A stretch of DNA of 64,000 nucleotides from an uncultured Aeromonadaceae bacterium (GTDB lineage: Bacteria > Pseudomonadota > Gammaproteobacteria > Enterobacterales > Aeromonadaceae), in contig CAMFKP010000007.1 of the NCBI GenBank assembly GCA_945957385.1, positions 24,542-88,541 of the forward strand, in the 5' to 3' direction. Under the pieces are notes generated by a model that searched no databases, was not told where the DNA came from, and saw only the letters and a program-made list of their open reading frames with translations. The position numbers were made by a program, and so were the translations under genes. Positions within the stretch are counted from its first letter, which is position 1, and every line of letters starts with the position of its first letter. Below are positions 1 to 9,182 of the stretch, piece by piece.

Positions 1-2
1 CT

Positions 3-521
3 CTGCTGACGCGAGATGTTCACGCAGGCTGGCGCCAGGCTGCCGTTTTGATACCGCTGATCCTGCAACCTGATGGTTTACAACTGTTACTGACACGGCG
101 CAGCCCGCACCTGCGGCATCACCCAGGCCAGATCAGCTTTCCCGGGGGCCGGCGAGATCCGCTCGACACATCGCTGCAGCACACGGCACTGCGTGAAACC
201 CATGAAGAGCTGGGTATCGCCCCGTCCATGGTTCAGCTGCTAGGCCAGCTACCGGTCCATGCCACCCATAGCCAATTTCTGATTACCCCCTACCTGGGAG
301 TGCTGCGACAAATGCCGGCACTCCAGCCCGCCGCCGGAGAAGTTGCCGAAGCCTTCACACTCCCGCTCGCCCCCCTGTTACAAACAGCCGCCTATGGCCG
401 TTGGTTGCTCAAACGCCAAGGTCAAACTCAAAAGGTGTTCGGCGTTCAGCTACAGGGCCGTTTCATCTGGGGCGCCACCGCACACATGCTATGGCAGCTG
501 GCCATTCACCTGAGCAATTAG
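3..521 (+). CDS. nudL: NUDIX hydrolase, CoA pyrophosphatase type (5' end outside window)
   Basis: The reading frame is open to the first base, so the true start lies upstream; a TTG at 48 falls inside the conserved RQAAVLIP segment of NudL/YeaB proteins and is not the start. The Nudix box is visible as GG..D..D..L..TALRETHEELG, with REtxEExG catalytic glutamates for Mg2+ binding. Family members hydrolyse CoA and CoA derivatives to 3',5'-ADP and phosphopantetheine in the cytoplasm. Stop at 519-521. The gene is followed 92 bases later by sdaA on the same strand, as yeaB and sdaA are adjacent in Escherichia coli, which supports the assignment. Substrate is inferred from the family, not shown. 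Confidence 0.85.
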   Translation: MLTRDVHAGWRQAAVLIPLILQPDGLQLLLTRRSPHLRHHPGQISFPGGRRDPLDTSLQHTALRETHEELGIAPSMVQLLGQLPVHATHSQFLITPYLGVLRQMPALQPAAGEVAEAFTLPLAPLLQTAAYGRWLLKRQGQTQKVFGVQLQGRFIWGATAHMLWQLAIHLSN

Positions 522-613
522 TCTGCTCCACAATTCATTTGCGATATTTTTAATTACCGATAATCTGCACGCCAAAATAGAATCCTGACAATCTAGCCGT
601 CGGCATTAAACCT

Positions 614-1975
614 ATGCTTTCAATCTTCGAACTGTTCAAAGTCGGCATCGGCCCCTCCTCCTCCCATACTGTAGGTCCCATGCTGGCAGCCGCGCGCTTT
701 GTGCAGCAACTGACTGCGGAACAACAACTTGAGCGCATCACCGCCATCGAGATCACCTTGTATGGCTCATTGGCGCTGACCGGCCGCGGCCACCATACCG
801 ATGTGGCCGTCTGGTTTGGCCTGGCCGGTGAACGTCCGGAGCAGATCGATGTTGCCAGCATGAACTCTCGTCTGGCGCAATGGCAATCTGGTGGTGAATT
901 GTGGCTGAATCATCGCCAGCCACTGCCTTTTTCAGCGATCACGCTGCGTTTTGAACCCACCCCGCTGCCGCGCCATGAAAATGGGCTGATGCTGACCGCC
1001 TTTGCCGGTGAACAGATCAGCCTGCAGCAAATTTGGTACTCACTCGGTGGAGGGTTCATTGTGCGCGATGACCAGTTCACACTCGCAACCGATAGTTCGG
1101 CCGCCGTTCCCTATCCTTTTGCCAGTGCCGGTGAGTTGCTGACATTGTGCCAGCAGGCGGAAGTCTCCATCGCCCACCTGATTCTGAGCAATGAGCGCCA
1201 GTTGCAGCCGGATGTCGATATCGAAGGCGCCTGCTACCAACTGTGGCAGGTCATGGATGCGGCCATCTTGCGCGGCAGCCAGACCGAAGGCGTGCTGCCC
1301 GGTCCATTGCGTGTGCCGCGCCGGGCTCCGGCACTGTATCGGCAGTTAGCCAGCAGTGAGGCCTTGTCGCGGGATCCCATGCTGGTGATCGACTGGGTCA
1401 ACGCGTTTGCACTGGCCGTCAGCGAGGAAAATGCCGCCGGGGGACGCATCGTGACGGCCCCGACCAATGGCGCCGCCGGCATACTGCCTGCCGTGCTGGC
1501 TTACTACGACCGTTTCGTACAGCAGATCGATGCCACCATGGCCAGCCATTTTCTACTGACCGCCGGCGCGATCGGGCTGTTATACAAGATGAATGCCTCG
1601 TTGTCGGGGGCGGAGGTTGGCTGCCAGGGTGAGGTGGGCGTTGCCTGCTCGATGGCGGCCGCCGGCTTGACGGCCTTGATGGGCGGAAGTCCTGAACAGG
1701 TGTGTCAGGCGGCTGAAATCGGCATGGAACATAACCTCGGGCTCACCTGCGATCCGGTCGGTGGCCAAGTGCAGGTTCCCTGCATTGAGCGCAATGCCAT
1801 CGCCGCCGTCAAAGCGATCAATGCCTCACGCATGGCATTACGCCGCACCAGCAAGGCGCGGGTGTCGCTCGATAAGGTGATCGAGACCATGTACGCCACC
1901 GGCAAGGATATGGATGCCCGCTACCGCGAAACCTCGCGCGGTGGACTGGCTATCCGCATCGTGCCCTGTGATTGA
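614..1975 (+). CDS. sdaA: L-serine ammonia-lyase (iron-sulfur dependent L-serine dehydratase)
   Basis: A 453-residue single-chain enzyme converting L-serine to pyruvate and ammonia with a [4Fe-4S] cluster acting as Lewis acid. The N-terminus carries the family signature VGIGPSSSHTVGPM (residues 9-22), and the C-terminal half has the cluster-binding cysteines in GCQGEVGVACSM and in CDPVGG..QVPCIERN. The length matches the one-chain SdaA/SdaB/TdcG type (about 454 residues) rather than the split alpha/beta enzymes of Gram-positives. It is convergent with cysB; only nine bases separate the stops, with a shared hairpin. sdaA versus sdaB cannot be decided from sequence alone; the neighbouring nudL favours sdaA. 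Confidence 0.93.
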   Translation: MLSIFELFKVGIGPSSSHTVGPMLAAARFVQQLTAEQQLERITAIEITLYGSLALTGRGHHTDVAVWFGLAGERPEQIDVASMNSRLAQWQSGGELWLNHRQPLPFSAITLRFEPTPLPRHENGLMLTAFAGEQISLQQIWYSLGGGFIVRDDQFTLATDSSAAVPYPFASAGELLTLCQQAEVSIAHLILSNERQLQPDVDIEGACYQLWQVMDAAILRGSQTEGVLPGPLRVPRRAPALYRQLASSEALSRDPMLVIDWVNAFALAVSEENAAGGRIVTAPTNGAAGILPAVLAYYDRFVQQIDATMASHFLLTAGAIGLLYKMNASLSGAEVGCQGEVGVACSMAAAGLTALMGGSPEQVCQAAEIGMEHNLGLTCDPVGGQVQVPCIERNAIAAVKAINASRMALRRTSKARVSLDKVIETMYATGKDMDARYRETSRGGLAIRIVPCD

Positions 1976-1978
1976 GAG

Positions 1979-3001
<1,023 letters not shown>

Positions 3002-3177
3002 TTAATTGAAAGGCGCTTTTTTCCTGCAGCTTCACTCCGAACATGACCGTCGCACGGCAAATCACAGCGCGAGATAGCGGCGGGTCAAACTGTGTCCTGG
3101 GTCCCTACCCCACTCGGGCCAGCTGTAGTAGTATCAAACAATTAGAGTCTTCATGACTAAATGAGGTAGCGGCCACC

Positions 3178-3942
3178 ATGGTATTAACTCTGGTCCTTTT
3201 CTCGATCGGAGCCCTGCTGTTTCTGGTTATCACCTACAACATAATCCAGCAATACAAGCAGAAGCAGGAAACCGATCGCCGGATCACCATCTCCCGGCAG
3301 AAAAACATCATCGACGAGGCCGACGAGCTGCTGCTCAACGCCAGCCGCTTGCCCTACACCAAGACATTGGTGTTGCTGCTGCAAAATCGCATTCTGGATG
3401 CGCTACGCATGATCTCGTCCGTGAATCCGTCCCTGGCCTCGGTCCGGCAACGTATCCAGGATGTCACGGCCCAGATCAACTATGTCCAGGAGAACTATCA
3501 GAGTAACGAAGAGAGCGTGTTTCGCGCCCCGGACTCCGATCGCCAGGCCCTGCAAATGTTGCAGATCGTCAAGAAGATCCGCGCCGTGGTGCGTATCGAG
3601 CACAATAAGGGCAAGATCGACCCGCAGGCGTTTGTTGCCGAAGATCGTCGCCTGGAGCTGCTGCTGCTGAAGATCAACATCGCCAACTTGTTGCAACGCG
3701 CCATGGATGCCCGGGTCAATCGCCAGTTCGGCTCCGCCAAACAACTGCTGAATAAGGGCATTACCACCCTGGCCTCGATTCACGACAAAGACGCCTGGCT
3801 TATCACCCGGGAAGAGGAAATGCGCATGTCGTTACGCGAGATGACCGAGCAACTTGAGGAAGCGAACCAGAAAGAGCTTGAGGAGATGCAAGAGAAAAAA
3901 GACGATCTGGACGTGCTGTTCCAACCCAAACGCAAGTGGTAA
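3178..3942 (+). CDS. Membrane-anchored coiled-coil protein, unknown function
   Basis: 254 residues. The first 24 residues form one hydrophobic segment (LTLVLFSIGALLFLVITYNII), followed by a basic stretch, so the protein is probably an inner-membrane protein with a large cytoplasmic part. The remainder is almost entirely charged and helical, with a strongly acidic coiled coil near the end (EEEMRMSLREMTEQLEEANQ, roughly 212-231) and a basic C-terminal KRKW. A GAGGT ribosome site sits nine bases before ATG 3178. I recall similar proteins next to cysB in vibrios and relatives labelled as DNA repair ATPase, but no Walker motif is visible here, so that label is not supported. Function unknown. Confidence 0.8.
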   Translation: MVLTLVLFSIGALLFLVITYNIIQQYKQKQETDRRITISRQKNIIDEADELLLNASRLPYTKTLVLLLQNRILDALRMISSVNPSLASVRQRIQDVTAQINYVQENYQSNEESVFRAPDSDRQALQMLQIVKKIRAVVRIEHNKGKIDPQAFVAEDRRLELLLLKINIANLLQRAMDARVNRQFGSAKQLLNKGITTLASIHDKDAWLITREEEMRMSLREMTEQLEEANQKELEEMQEKKDDLDVLFQPKRKW

Positions 3943-3958
3943 CCCCAACCAGACTGGT

Positions 3959-3984
3959 GATCAGGGCGGCTCAGACCGCCCTGA
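3959..3984 (+). terminator. Hairpin after the coiled-coil gene
   Basis: ATCAGGGCGG and CCGCCCTGAT form a ten-base-pair stem with a six-base loop, followed by a weak T-containing tail. It lies 17 bases after the stop at 3942. Confidence 0.65.
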
Positions 3985-4160
3985 TTCGTTATTAACCTGT
4001 CAACGATGACAGGTCACCCAAAATAATTATCTCATCATCGAACTCATTATTTATTAATGCTCAAACACAGCACCAATTTAATTATTCAGCCATGCATCTA
4101 AAAAAACAAATAACATATAAAAACAATGGGTTATTTATTATTTTTTGGGAAACATTATTG

Positions 4161-4199
4161 GCTTAATCGCTCCCGTCTATCTTTGGGAAGCGATTAAGC
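4161..4199 (-). terminator. Long hairpin downstream of the MFS gene
   Basis: GCTTAATCGCT and AGCGATTAAGC are perfect inverse complements, extended by CCC/GGG with one bulged base. It lies ten bases beyond the stop of the minus-strand MFS gene, but no clean T-run follows on that strand. Confidence 0.5.
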
Positions 4200-4208
4200 T
4201 ACCCCGCA

Positions 4209-5348
4209 CTAATTTGACTGCAAACGGCTCGTCGGCACGCGCAAGAAGAAGACCGGCAACACCAATGCCGCCATACCCCAAAAGACCATGCCGCCGGCAT
4301 GCTGGTAGACCACACCAGAGAGGATGGTCAGCACTGCGGTGAACATGCCGGTCGGCAGCGCGGCATAGAGCGTCTGTGCCGGGATCAGCTGGTCGCTGGG
4401 CATCTGCTGGGTCATATAACGCACCGCAGCCAGATGGCTGACACAGAACGTCACGGCGTGCAGCAGTTGCGCCACCACCAACCACGACAGTTCGGTCGTC
4501 GAGGCAAGAATGCTCCAGCGGATGACACAACCTACCGCACCGATCAGAAACATCTGCTGATAGCTCAGACCCCGTAACAGACGTTTGCTGACGGCAAACA
4601 TCACGATCTCGGCCACCACACCACTGGCCCACAAATAGCCAATCACATTCGTTGCATAGCCGTGTTGTTCCCAATACAGGGCGCTGAAGCCGTAATAGGC
4701 GGCATGACTGCCCTGCAGCAACGAAACCACCAGCAAAAACAGCAAAAACGGCTTGTTACGCAGCAATGACCAGAAGCCGACTTTATGGCCACTGGCTGAT
4801 GCATCTTGAGGTGCCGGCACCATGGGCAACCAGGTGCAGAGTATCAACGCCAGCAGGCCGATGATCATGGTATGCAATACCCAATCTGGGCCACTGTGCT
4901 TGACCAGTGCCCCCACCACCATGGAGCCTAAAATAAAGGCCGCAGATCCCCATAACCGTACCCGGCCATAATCCAGTTTTACTTGCAGCATCATGCGAGC
5001 GGCCAAGGCTTCACTCAGCGGCAACAATGTGGGGTAGATGAAGTTGGCAACCAGCATCAACGCGAGGATCGACCAGAAACTCGATACACCATAAAACCCC
5101 ACAAAACAGGCCGCACTGGCCAGTGCCAGATAGCGGCACGTCGGGATCAGCAAACTCGCGCGGTTGGCCTTGCCCATGATCAACAGCTGGCCGGCAAAGC
5201 GGATGGCCAGACCGACGCCGATCAATAAACCAATCTGATCGGCACTGAGATCTCGGGACGCCAACCACAAAGACCAGAACGGGATATAGGCGCCATAGAC
5301 AAAATAAATGGCAACAAGAAACAGGGATAACCAGGCAAACGGGCGCAT
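4209..5348 (-). CDS. hcaT: MFS transporter, 3-phenylpropionate (HcaT/PucC-like) family
   Basis: 379 residues when started at ATG 5348, the same length as E. coli HcaT; a GGAG lies about seven bases upstream, and the TTG two codons earlier is less likely. The protein is hydrophobic throughout, with about 12 predicted membrane spans, and opens with RPFAWLSLFLVAIYFVYGAY, in the style of LacY/HcaT carriers. It is probably an inner-membrane proton symporter; the substrate could be phenylpropionate, a nucleoside or a sugar-like compound, and no catabolic genes nearby settle this. It lies 82 bases after nfsA on the same strand and could be co-transcribed with it. The gene symbol is by family resemblance only. 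Confidence 0.75.
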   Translation of the reverse strand: MRPFAWLSLFLVAIYFVYGAYIPFWSLWLASRDLSADQIGLLIGVGLAIRFAGQLLIMGKANRASLLIPTCRYLALASAACFVGFYGVSSFWSILALMLVANFIYPTLLPLSEALAARMMLQVKLDYGRVRLWGSAAFILGSMVVGALVKHSGPDWVLHTMIIGLLALILCTWLPMVPAPQDASASGHKVGFWSLLRNKPFLLFLLVVSLLQGSHAAYYGFSALYWEQHGYATNVIGYLWASGVVAEIVMFAVSKRLLRGLSYQQMFLIGAVGCVIRWSILASTTELSWLVVAQLLHAVTFCVSHLAAVRYMTQQMPSDQLIPAQTLYAALPTGMFTAVLTILSGVVYQHAGGMVFWGMAALVLPVFFLRVPTSRLQSN

Positions 5349-5430
5349 GTCCAACTCCGACAGGTAGCAGGCGACGCAGGATAGCAGAATCCCGATCGCC
5401 TGTCAGAGGATGTGACCAAGCGCACGCTAA

Positions 5431-6153
5431 TCAGCGGGTAATAAACCCTTGTGCATGCAGATAATCCAGCATAAACGGACGACTTTCCTTCGCCAGAATG
5501 GCACGGATCTGCGCGCTCCAGTTCTGTTGTTTAGTGTTGCTGCCACGGCCGGCATAATAGTCGAGCATTCGGGCGTCATACTGCGCCAGTGCCACAGGGT
5601 CCAGCGGGCGGTACTGGTTCTCGTGCACCACCAGCGCTTCCGGCAAGCGCGGTTTTTGCTCCACGGGCACCGCTGGGTGTCCCAAACATAAACCGAGTAA
5701 TGGCAACACATGCCGCGGCAGGCCCAGCGCAGCCGTCACCTCCGACGGGTTATTGCGCAAACCTCCGATAAAAACACCACCGAGCCCCAGTGACTCCGCT
5801 GCGGTCAACGCGTTTTGTGCCATCAGCGCGGTGTCGACGGCCCCCATCAACAGTTGCTCGGCGAAGCCCAGCTTGGCATCTGGGGCGATTTGTAGATTAC
5901 GTTGCCAGTCGGCACAAAAGACCCAGAATTCAGCGGCACTGGCGACATAGGCCTGCTCTCCTGCCAATAGCGCCAAGCGCTGGCGCAGTGCCGGATCCGT
6001 GACCCGAATAAGGGTCACCAACTGCAGGAAACTGGAGCTTGAGGTCTGTCTGGCTGCCGCCAGGATGGCCGAACGTTGTGCCTCACTGATGGCTTGGGAA
6101 GTAAAAGCACGCACCGAGGCGTGCCGTTGTAAGGTTTCAATCGTACTGTTCAT
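5431..6153 (-). CDS. nfsA: Oxygen-insensitive NADPH nitroreductase (NfsA type)
   Basis: ATG 6153 gives 240 residues, the size of E. coli NfsA; an AGGAG lies six bases upstream, while the longer frame to 6204 has no support. Family features are SVRAFT near the start, TSSSSFLQ (flavin phosphate region), AAEFWVFCADWQRNLQI, AEQLLMGAVDTALMAQNA, LGLGGVFIGGLRNN, and a C-terminal KESRPFMLDYLHAQGF. These FMN flavoproteins transfer two electrons from NADPH to nitroaromatics, quinones and other acceptors without oxygen-sensitive intermediates. Regulation by SoxS/MarA-type factors is known in enterics but no box was identified here. An MFS gene follows on the same strand. Confidence 0.93.
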   Translation of the reverse strand: MNSTIETLQRHASVRAFTSQAISEAQRSAILAAARQTSSSSFLQLVTLIRVTDPALRQRLALLAGEQAYVASAAEFWVFCADWQRNLQIAPDAKLGFAEQLLMGAVDTALMAQNALTAAESLGLGGVFIGGLRNNPSEVTAALGLPRHVLPLLGLCLGHPAVPVEQKPRLPEALVVHENQYRPLDPVALAQYDARMLDYYAGRGSNTKQQNWSAQIRAILAKESRPFMLDYLHAQGFITR

Positions 6154-6341
6154 CATCTTCTCCTTTAGCATCCTCGAATATACCAGCCACGCCTTTGCCG
6201 CCAAGCCCGTGAAAGCGTGACCGGAATCAAGGCTCCACGCATTAACCGGTTACAGTCTTTCGATTGTTGTTTCTTTGGACAGGAGTTTCTCGCCACTGTT
6301 CATATACTGAATGTGAAATAAATGATTAGAGGAAGCCGGTT

Positions 6342-7334
6342 TTGAACGTATTAATTTGTGATGACTCGGCCTTCGCCCGTAAGCAGATGGCCCGGGCACT
6401 GCCCGAGGACTGGCCTGTGAGCCTCCATTTTGCCGAACACGGCCAACAAGGAGTCGAAGAGATCCTCAGTGGACACGGGGATCTGGTGTTTTTGGATCTA
6501 ACCATGCCGGTGATGGACGGCTACCAGGTGCTACGCACGCTGCGCAACGAAAATATCCGCAGTCGTGTCGTGGTCGTTTCCGGGGATATACAGCCCGAGG
6601 CGCGGGCCGAGGTCATGGCGCTTGGCGCCCTGGATTTCATCAAAAAGCCCTGCACCAGTGAGCAGATTAGCCATCTGCTGCGCCGGCTGGGTCTCTATCA
6701 ACCCGGTGAGCTGTTTGAACGCCCCGATACCGGGGGCGTCAACCTGACGGTCGAAGCCCGGGATGTCTACCAGGAGCTGGCCAACGTCGCCATGGGACAA
6801 GCGGCTGATCTTCTGGCTCGCATGCTCGGTGGTTTCGTGATTCTGCCGATCCCGAATGTCAACGTGCTGGAAGTCAGTGAACTGCATATGGCACTCAATT
6901 CGGCGGCGGGTACAGATACCCTCTCGGCCGTGTGTCAGGGGTTTATCGGCGCCGGTATTGCCGGGGAAGCGCTGGTGCTGTTCCACGACTCCAGCTTCGC
7001 CGACCTGGGGCGTTTGATGGGGCATCAAGGCGCGCTGACGCGCGCGATTGAGCTTGAATTGCTGATGGACATGTCCAACGTGCTGATCGGTGCCTTCTTG
7101 CGGGGCTTTGCCAATCAGCTTGATACGCCGTTCAGCCAGGGCCACCCCAGCGTTCTTGGCCAGCACAGGCCGATTGAGGAGCTGATTCAGGCCAACAAGC
7201 ATCGCTGGAAACGCACCTTGGCCATCGAAATCAACTACCAGATCCGCAACCATCAGGTTCAGTGCGATCTGTTACTGTTGTTTACCGAGGATTCTATCCA
7301 GTTCATGAATCATAAAATCGAACACCTGATGTGA
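6342..7334 (+). CDS. CheY-like receiver fused to CheC-type phosphatase domain
   Basis: 330 residues. Residues 1-115 are a receiver domain with the acidic pair DDS near the N-terminus, phospho-acceptor Asp in FLDLTMPVMDG and Lys in IKKP. Residues about 135-330 resemble CheC/CheX/FliY: the first phosphatase helix is YQELANVAMGQAADLLARML (E-x2-N present) and the second is LLMDMSNVLIGAFL, where Asp replaces the usual Glu. CheC proteins dephosphorylate CheY-P, so this looks like a self-contained phospho-switch or a phosphate sink with its own phosphatase. The start codon is TTG, with AGAGGA eight bases upstream. A PAS-only gene follows 10 bases later, presumably co-transcribed. A role in chemotaxis or c-di-GMP/motility control is inference. 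Confidence 0.85.
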   Translation: MNVLICDDSAFARKQMARALPEDWPVSLHFAEHGQQGVEEILSGHGDLVFLDLTMPVMDGYQVLRTLRNENIRSRVVVVSGDIQPEARAEVMALGALDFIKKPCTSEQISHLLRRLGLYQPGELFERPDTGGVNLTVEARDVYQELANVAMGQAADLLARMLGGFVILPIPNVNVLEVSELHMALNSAAGTDTLSAVCQGFIGAGIAGEALVLFHDSSFADLGRLMGHQGALTRAIELELLMDMSNVLIGAFLRGFANQLDTPFSQGHPSVLGQHRPIEELIQANKHRWKRTLAIEINYQIRNHQVQCDLLLLFTEDSIQFMNHKIEHLM

Positions 7335-7344
7335 GGAGCCGGCG

Positions 7345-7776
7345 ATGGAGATCAGAGAGTTTCACTGGTTGATGACCATCATCCAGAACCTGGAGGTCGG
7401 CTTGGTGATCCTGGATGAGGAGAACCGTATCCAAGTCTGGAACGGGTTTATGGAGAGCCATAGCAGTCAGTTGAGTTATCAAGTTAAAGACAAAAACCTG
7501 TTTGAGTTATACCCCGACTTCGATCGCCCCTGGCTCGAGCGCAAACTGTCGATGGTGCGCACGCTGAACAACAAGGCATTCATCAGTTGGGAACAACGCC
7601 CCTACCTGTTTCGATTCTCGAACTACCGCCCTATCACCGGCGAAGCTGAACACATGTACCAGAATGTCACCATCATGCCGTTACCGGATTTCACCGGCCA
7701 GATCCGGCATTTGGCGATTCTTATCTATGACGTCACCGATCAGGCCATGGCCCGGCTGACTGAAGACGCGCTATAA
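7345..7776 (+). CDS. Single PAS-domain protein
   Basis: 143 residues, essentially one PAS fold: it opens with IIQNLEVGLVILDEENRIQVWNGFME (residues 12-37), typical of the PAS beta-scaffold start, and ends with LAILIYDVTDQAMARL, the usual PAS terminal strand leading to a signalling helix. No output domain, kinase, GGDEF or HTH follows the PAS. ATG 7345 has GGAG upstream, within ten bases of the previous stop, so it is in an operon with the CheY-CheC gene. It probably works as a partner of that protein or of a separate kinase. Ligand or cofactor cannot be read from the sequence. Confidence 0.82.
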   Translation: MEIREFHWLMTIIQNLEVGLVILDEENRIQVWNGFMESHSSQLSYQVKDKNLFELYPDFDRPWLERKLSMVRTLNNKAFISWEQRPYLFRFSNYRPITGEAEHMYQNVTIMPLPDFTGQIRHLAILIYDVTDQAMARLTEDAL

Positions 7777-7780
7777 ACAC

Positions 7781-7807
7781 AAACAGCGGGCCAAGGCCCG
7801 CTGTTTT
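7781..7807. terminator. Bidirectional intrinsic terminator
   Basis: AAACAGCGGGCC and GGCCCGCTGTTT are perfect inverse complements around AA, flanked by A and T runs. It serves the PAS gene on plus and yfcL on minus. Confidence 0.85.
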
Positions 7808-7821
7808 ATCATGCAACAACA

Positions 7822-8115
7822 TCATTGTGCTGCGAGCGTACTCTTCGCCTGTTTCAGTAGTTGCTGCCACATCTCCTCAACCAGACGCTGATCCTGATCG
7901 TTGAGCTCGCCGTTAAGACAAGCCTGTTGCAGACTACGTAACACGTTCATCTCGACATCGCGGACCAGCGTCTTGCCATGGATTTCGCAATTGGCCACCG
8001 CCAGCGAAATATGACCACGCAGGTAACCACTGGCGAACAGTTCATCGTCAGAACCTTTCGCCACAATGGCATCGATCTGGGCAAGCAGCAGTTGTTCAAA
8101 TTCGTGTATGTTCAT
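7822..8115 (-). CDS. yfcL: YfcL family protein
   Basis: 97 residues from ATG 8115 (MNIHEFEQLLL). The central SDDELFASGYLRGHISLAVA segment is the diagnostic core of YfcL, a small conserved cytosolic protein of gammaproteobacteria of unknown biochemical role; E. coli yfcL also lies near aroC-prmB-smrB, as here. The frame stays open upstream to 8229, adding 38 mostly basic residues (KKAALRQYLRLRRAYRPWR); neither start has a clear ribosome site. I chose the short start because it matches the family length. The possible basic extension is discussed as a finding. Confidence 0.82.
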   Translation of the reverse strand: MNIHEFEQLLLAQIDAIVAKGSDDELFASGYLRGHISLAVANCEIHGKTLVRDVEMNVLRSLQQACLNGELNDQDQRLVEEMWQQLLKQAKSTLAAQ

Positions 8116-8347
8116 TATTCGATCACTTGTTTCTGGCCAGGGATAAGGCTTGTTCAATCGCCACGGCCGATAAGCCCGACGAAGGCGCAGATACTGCCTC
8201 AGCGCCGCTTTTTTTGCCATAGCTGCCATGATAACCGCACACTTTTTTTCACAACTTGCAGCAGGGTGAAAAGTTTAAGATCGGGTAATGGGCTGCTAGA
8301 CTAGCGCCCGCATCGAAAAGCCCTCAACTTAAAGACAGGATAGCCTC

Positions 8348-9097
8348 ATGTTCGAATGGTTACTGGATCCCAGCGCCTGGATGGCGTTAGCCACACTGAC
8401 GCTGCTGGAGATCGTCCTCGGTATCGATAACATCATTTTCATCTCGATCCTGGTGGGGAAACTGCCAGCCGCCCAGCGACAACGTGCTCGGGTTCTCGGC
8501 CTGGCCGGTGCCATGCTGACCCGAATCATGTTGTTGCTGTCACTGGCGTGGGTGATGCGGCTGACCAATCCGCTTTTCACCCTTCTCGGTGAGGCCATCT
8601 CAGGACGAGACTTGATCCTGATCATCGGTGGTCTATTCCTGCTGGCAAAGAGTACCCACGAAATCCACGGCTCGCTTGAAGGTGACGATGAGCCAACGTC
8701 CGCTGCCAACGTCGCCAGCCATGGTTTCATCGCCACCCTGATCCAGATCGCGATACTGGATATTGTCTTCAGTCTCGACTCGGTCATTACTGCCGTCGGC
8801 ATGGCCAGCCATGTCCCGGTCATGGTGATTGCGATCATGATCGCCGTTGGCATCATGATGTTTGCCGCCAAAGCTATCGGTGACTTCGTTGATGATCATC
8901 CGACCATCAAGATGCTGGCCCTCGCGTTCCTGATTCTGGTGGGGGTGGCCTTGATCGCCGAAGGGTTTGATCTGCATATTCCCAAGGGTTACATCTACTT
9001 TGCGATGGCCTTCTCATTGGGCGTCGAAATGCTGAATCTGCGTCTGCGCAAAAGCCAGCAAAAAGCAGTCAAACTGCACAAACAACTTGAGGAATAA
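8348..9097 (+). CDS. ygdQ: TerC family integral membrane protein (YgdQ-like)
   Basis: 249 residues with about seven hydrophobic segments. The family signature LEIVLGIDNIIFISILVGKL is at residues 19-38 and the repeated half-motif IAILDIVFSLDSVITAVGMA at about 130-150; the acidic residues within these (E, D, D) are those proposed to coordinate metal ions in TerC proteins. TerC/Alx-type proteins are implicated in metal (manganese, calcium) efflux; the precise substrate of the YgdQ branch is not established. The C-terminus ends with a basic cytoplasmic tail. The gene stands alone, with a strong terminator at 9137-9165. Confidence 0.88.
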   Translation: MFEWLLDPSAWMALATLTLLEIVLGIDNIIFISILVGKLPAAQRQRARVLGLAGAMLTRIMLLLSLAWVMRLTNPLFTLLGEAISGRDLILIIGGLFLLAKSTHEIHGSLEGDDEPTSAANVASHGFIATLIQIAILDIVFSLDSVITAVGMASHVPVMVIAIMIAVGIMMFAAKAIGDFVDDHPTIKMLALAFLILVGVALIAEGFDLHIPKGYIYFAMAFSLGVEMLNLRLRKSQQKAVKLHKQLEE

Positions 9098-9136
9098 CCT
9101 CCCCAACTGACAACCGCATCTCGTGGTGCTCAGATC

Positions 9137-9165
9137 AAAAAGGCCGTGTCATGACACGGCCTTTT
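9137..9165. terminator. Bidirectional intrinsic terminator (TerC gene / aroC)
   Basis: AAAAAGGCCGTGTC / GACACGGCCTTTT stem with an AT loop, flanked by A-run and T-run; it lies between the convergent stops at 9097 and 9183. Confidence 0.88.
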
Positions 9166-9182
9166 ATGTTGCTCGGCATCGG

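Noticed and set aside
4015..4160. Possible small RNA or gene in the AT-rich stretch before the MFS gene
   Set aside because: No promoter pair or frame longer than a few dozen codons could be defended.
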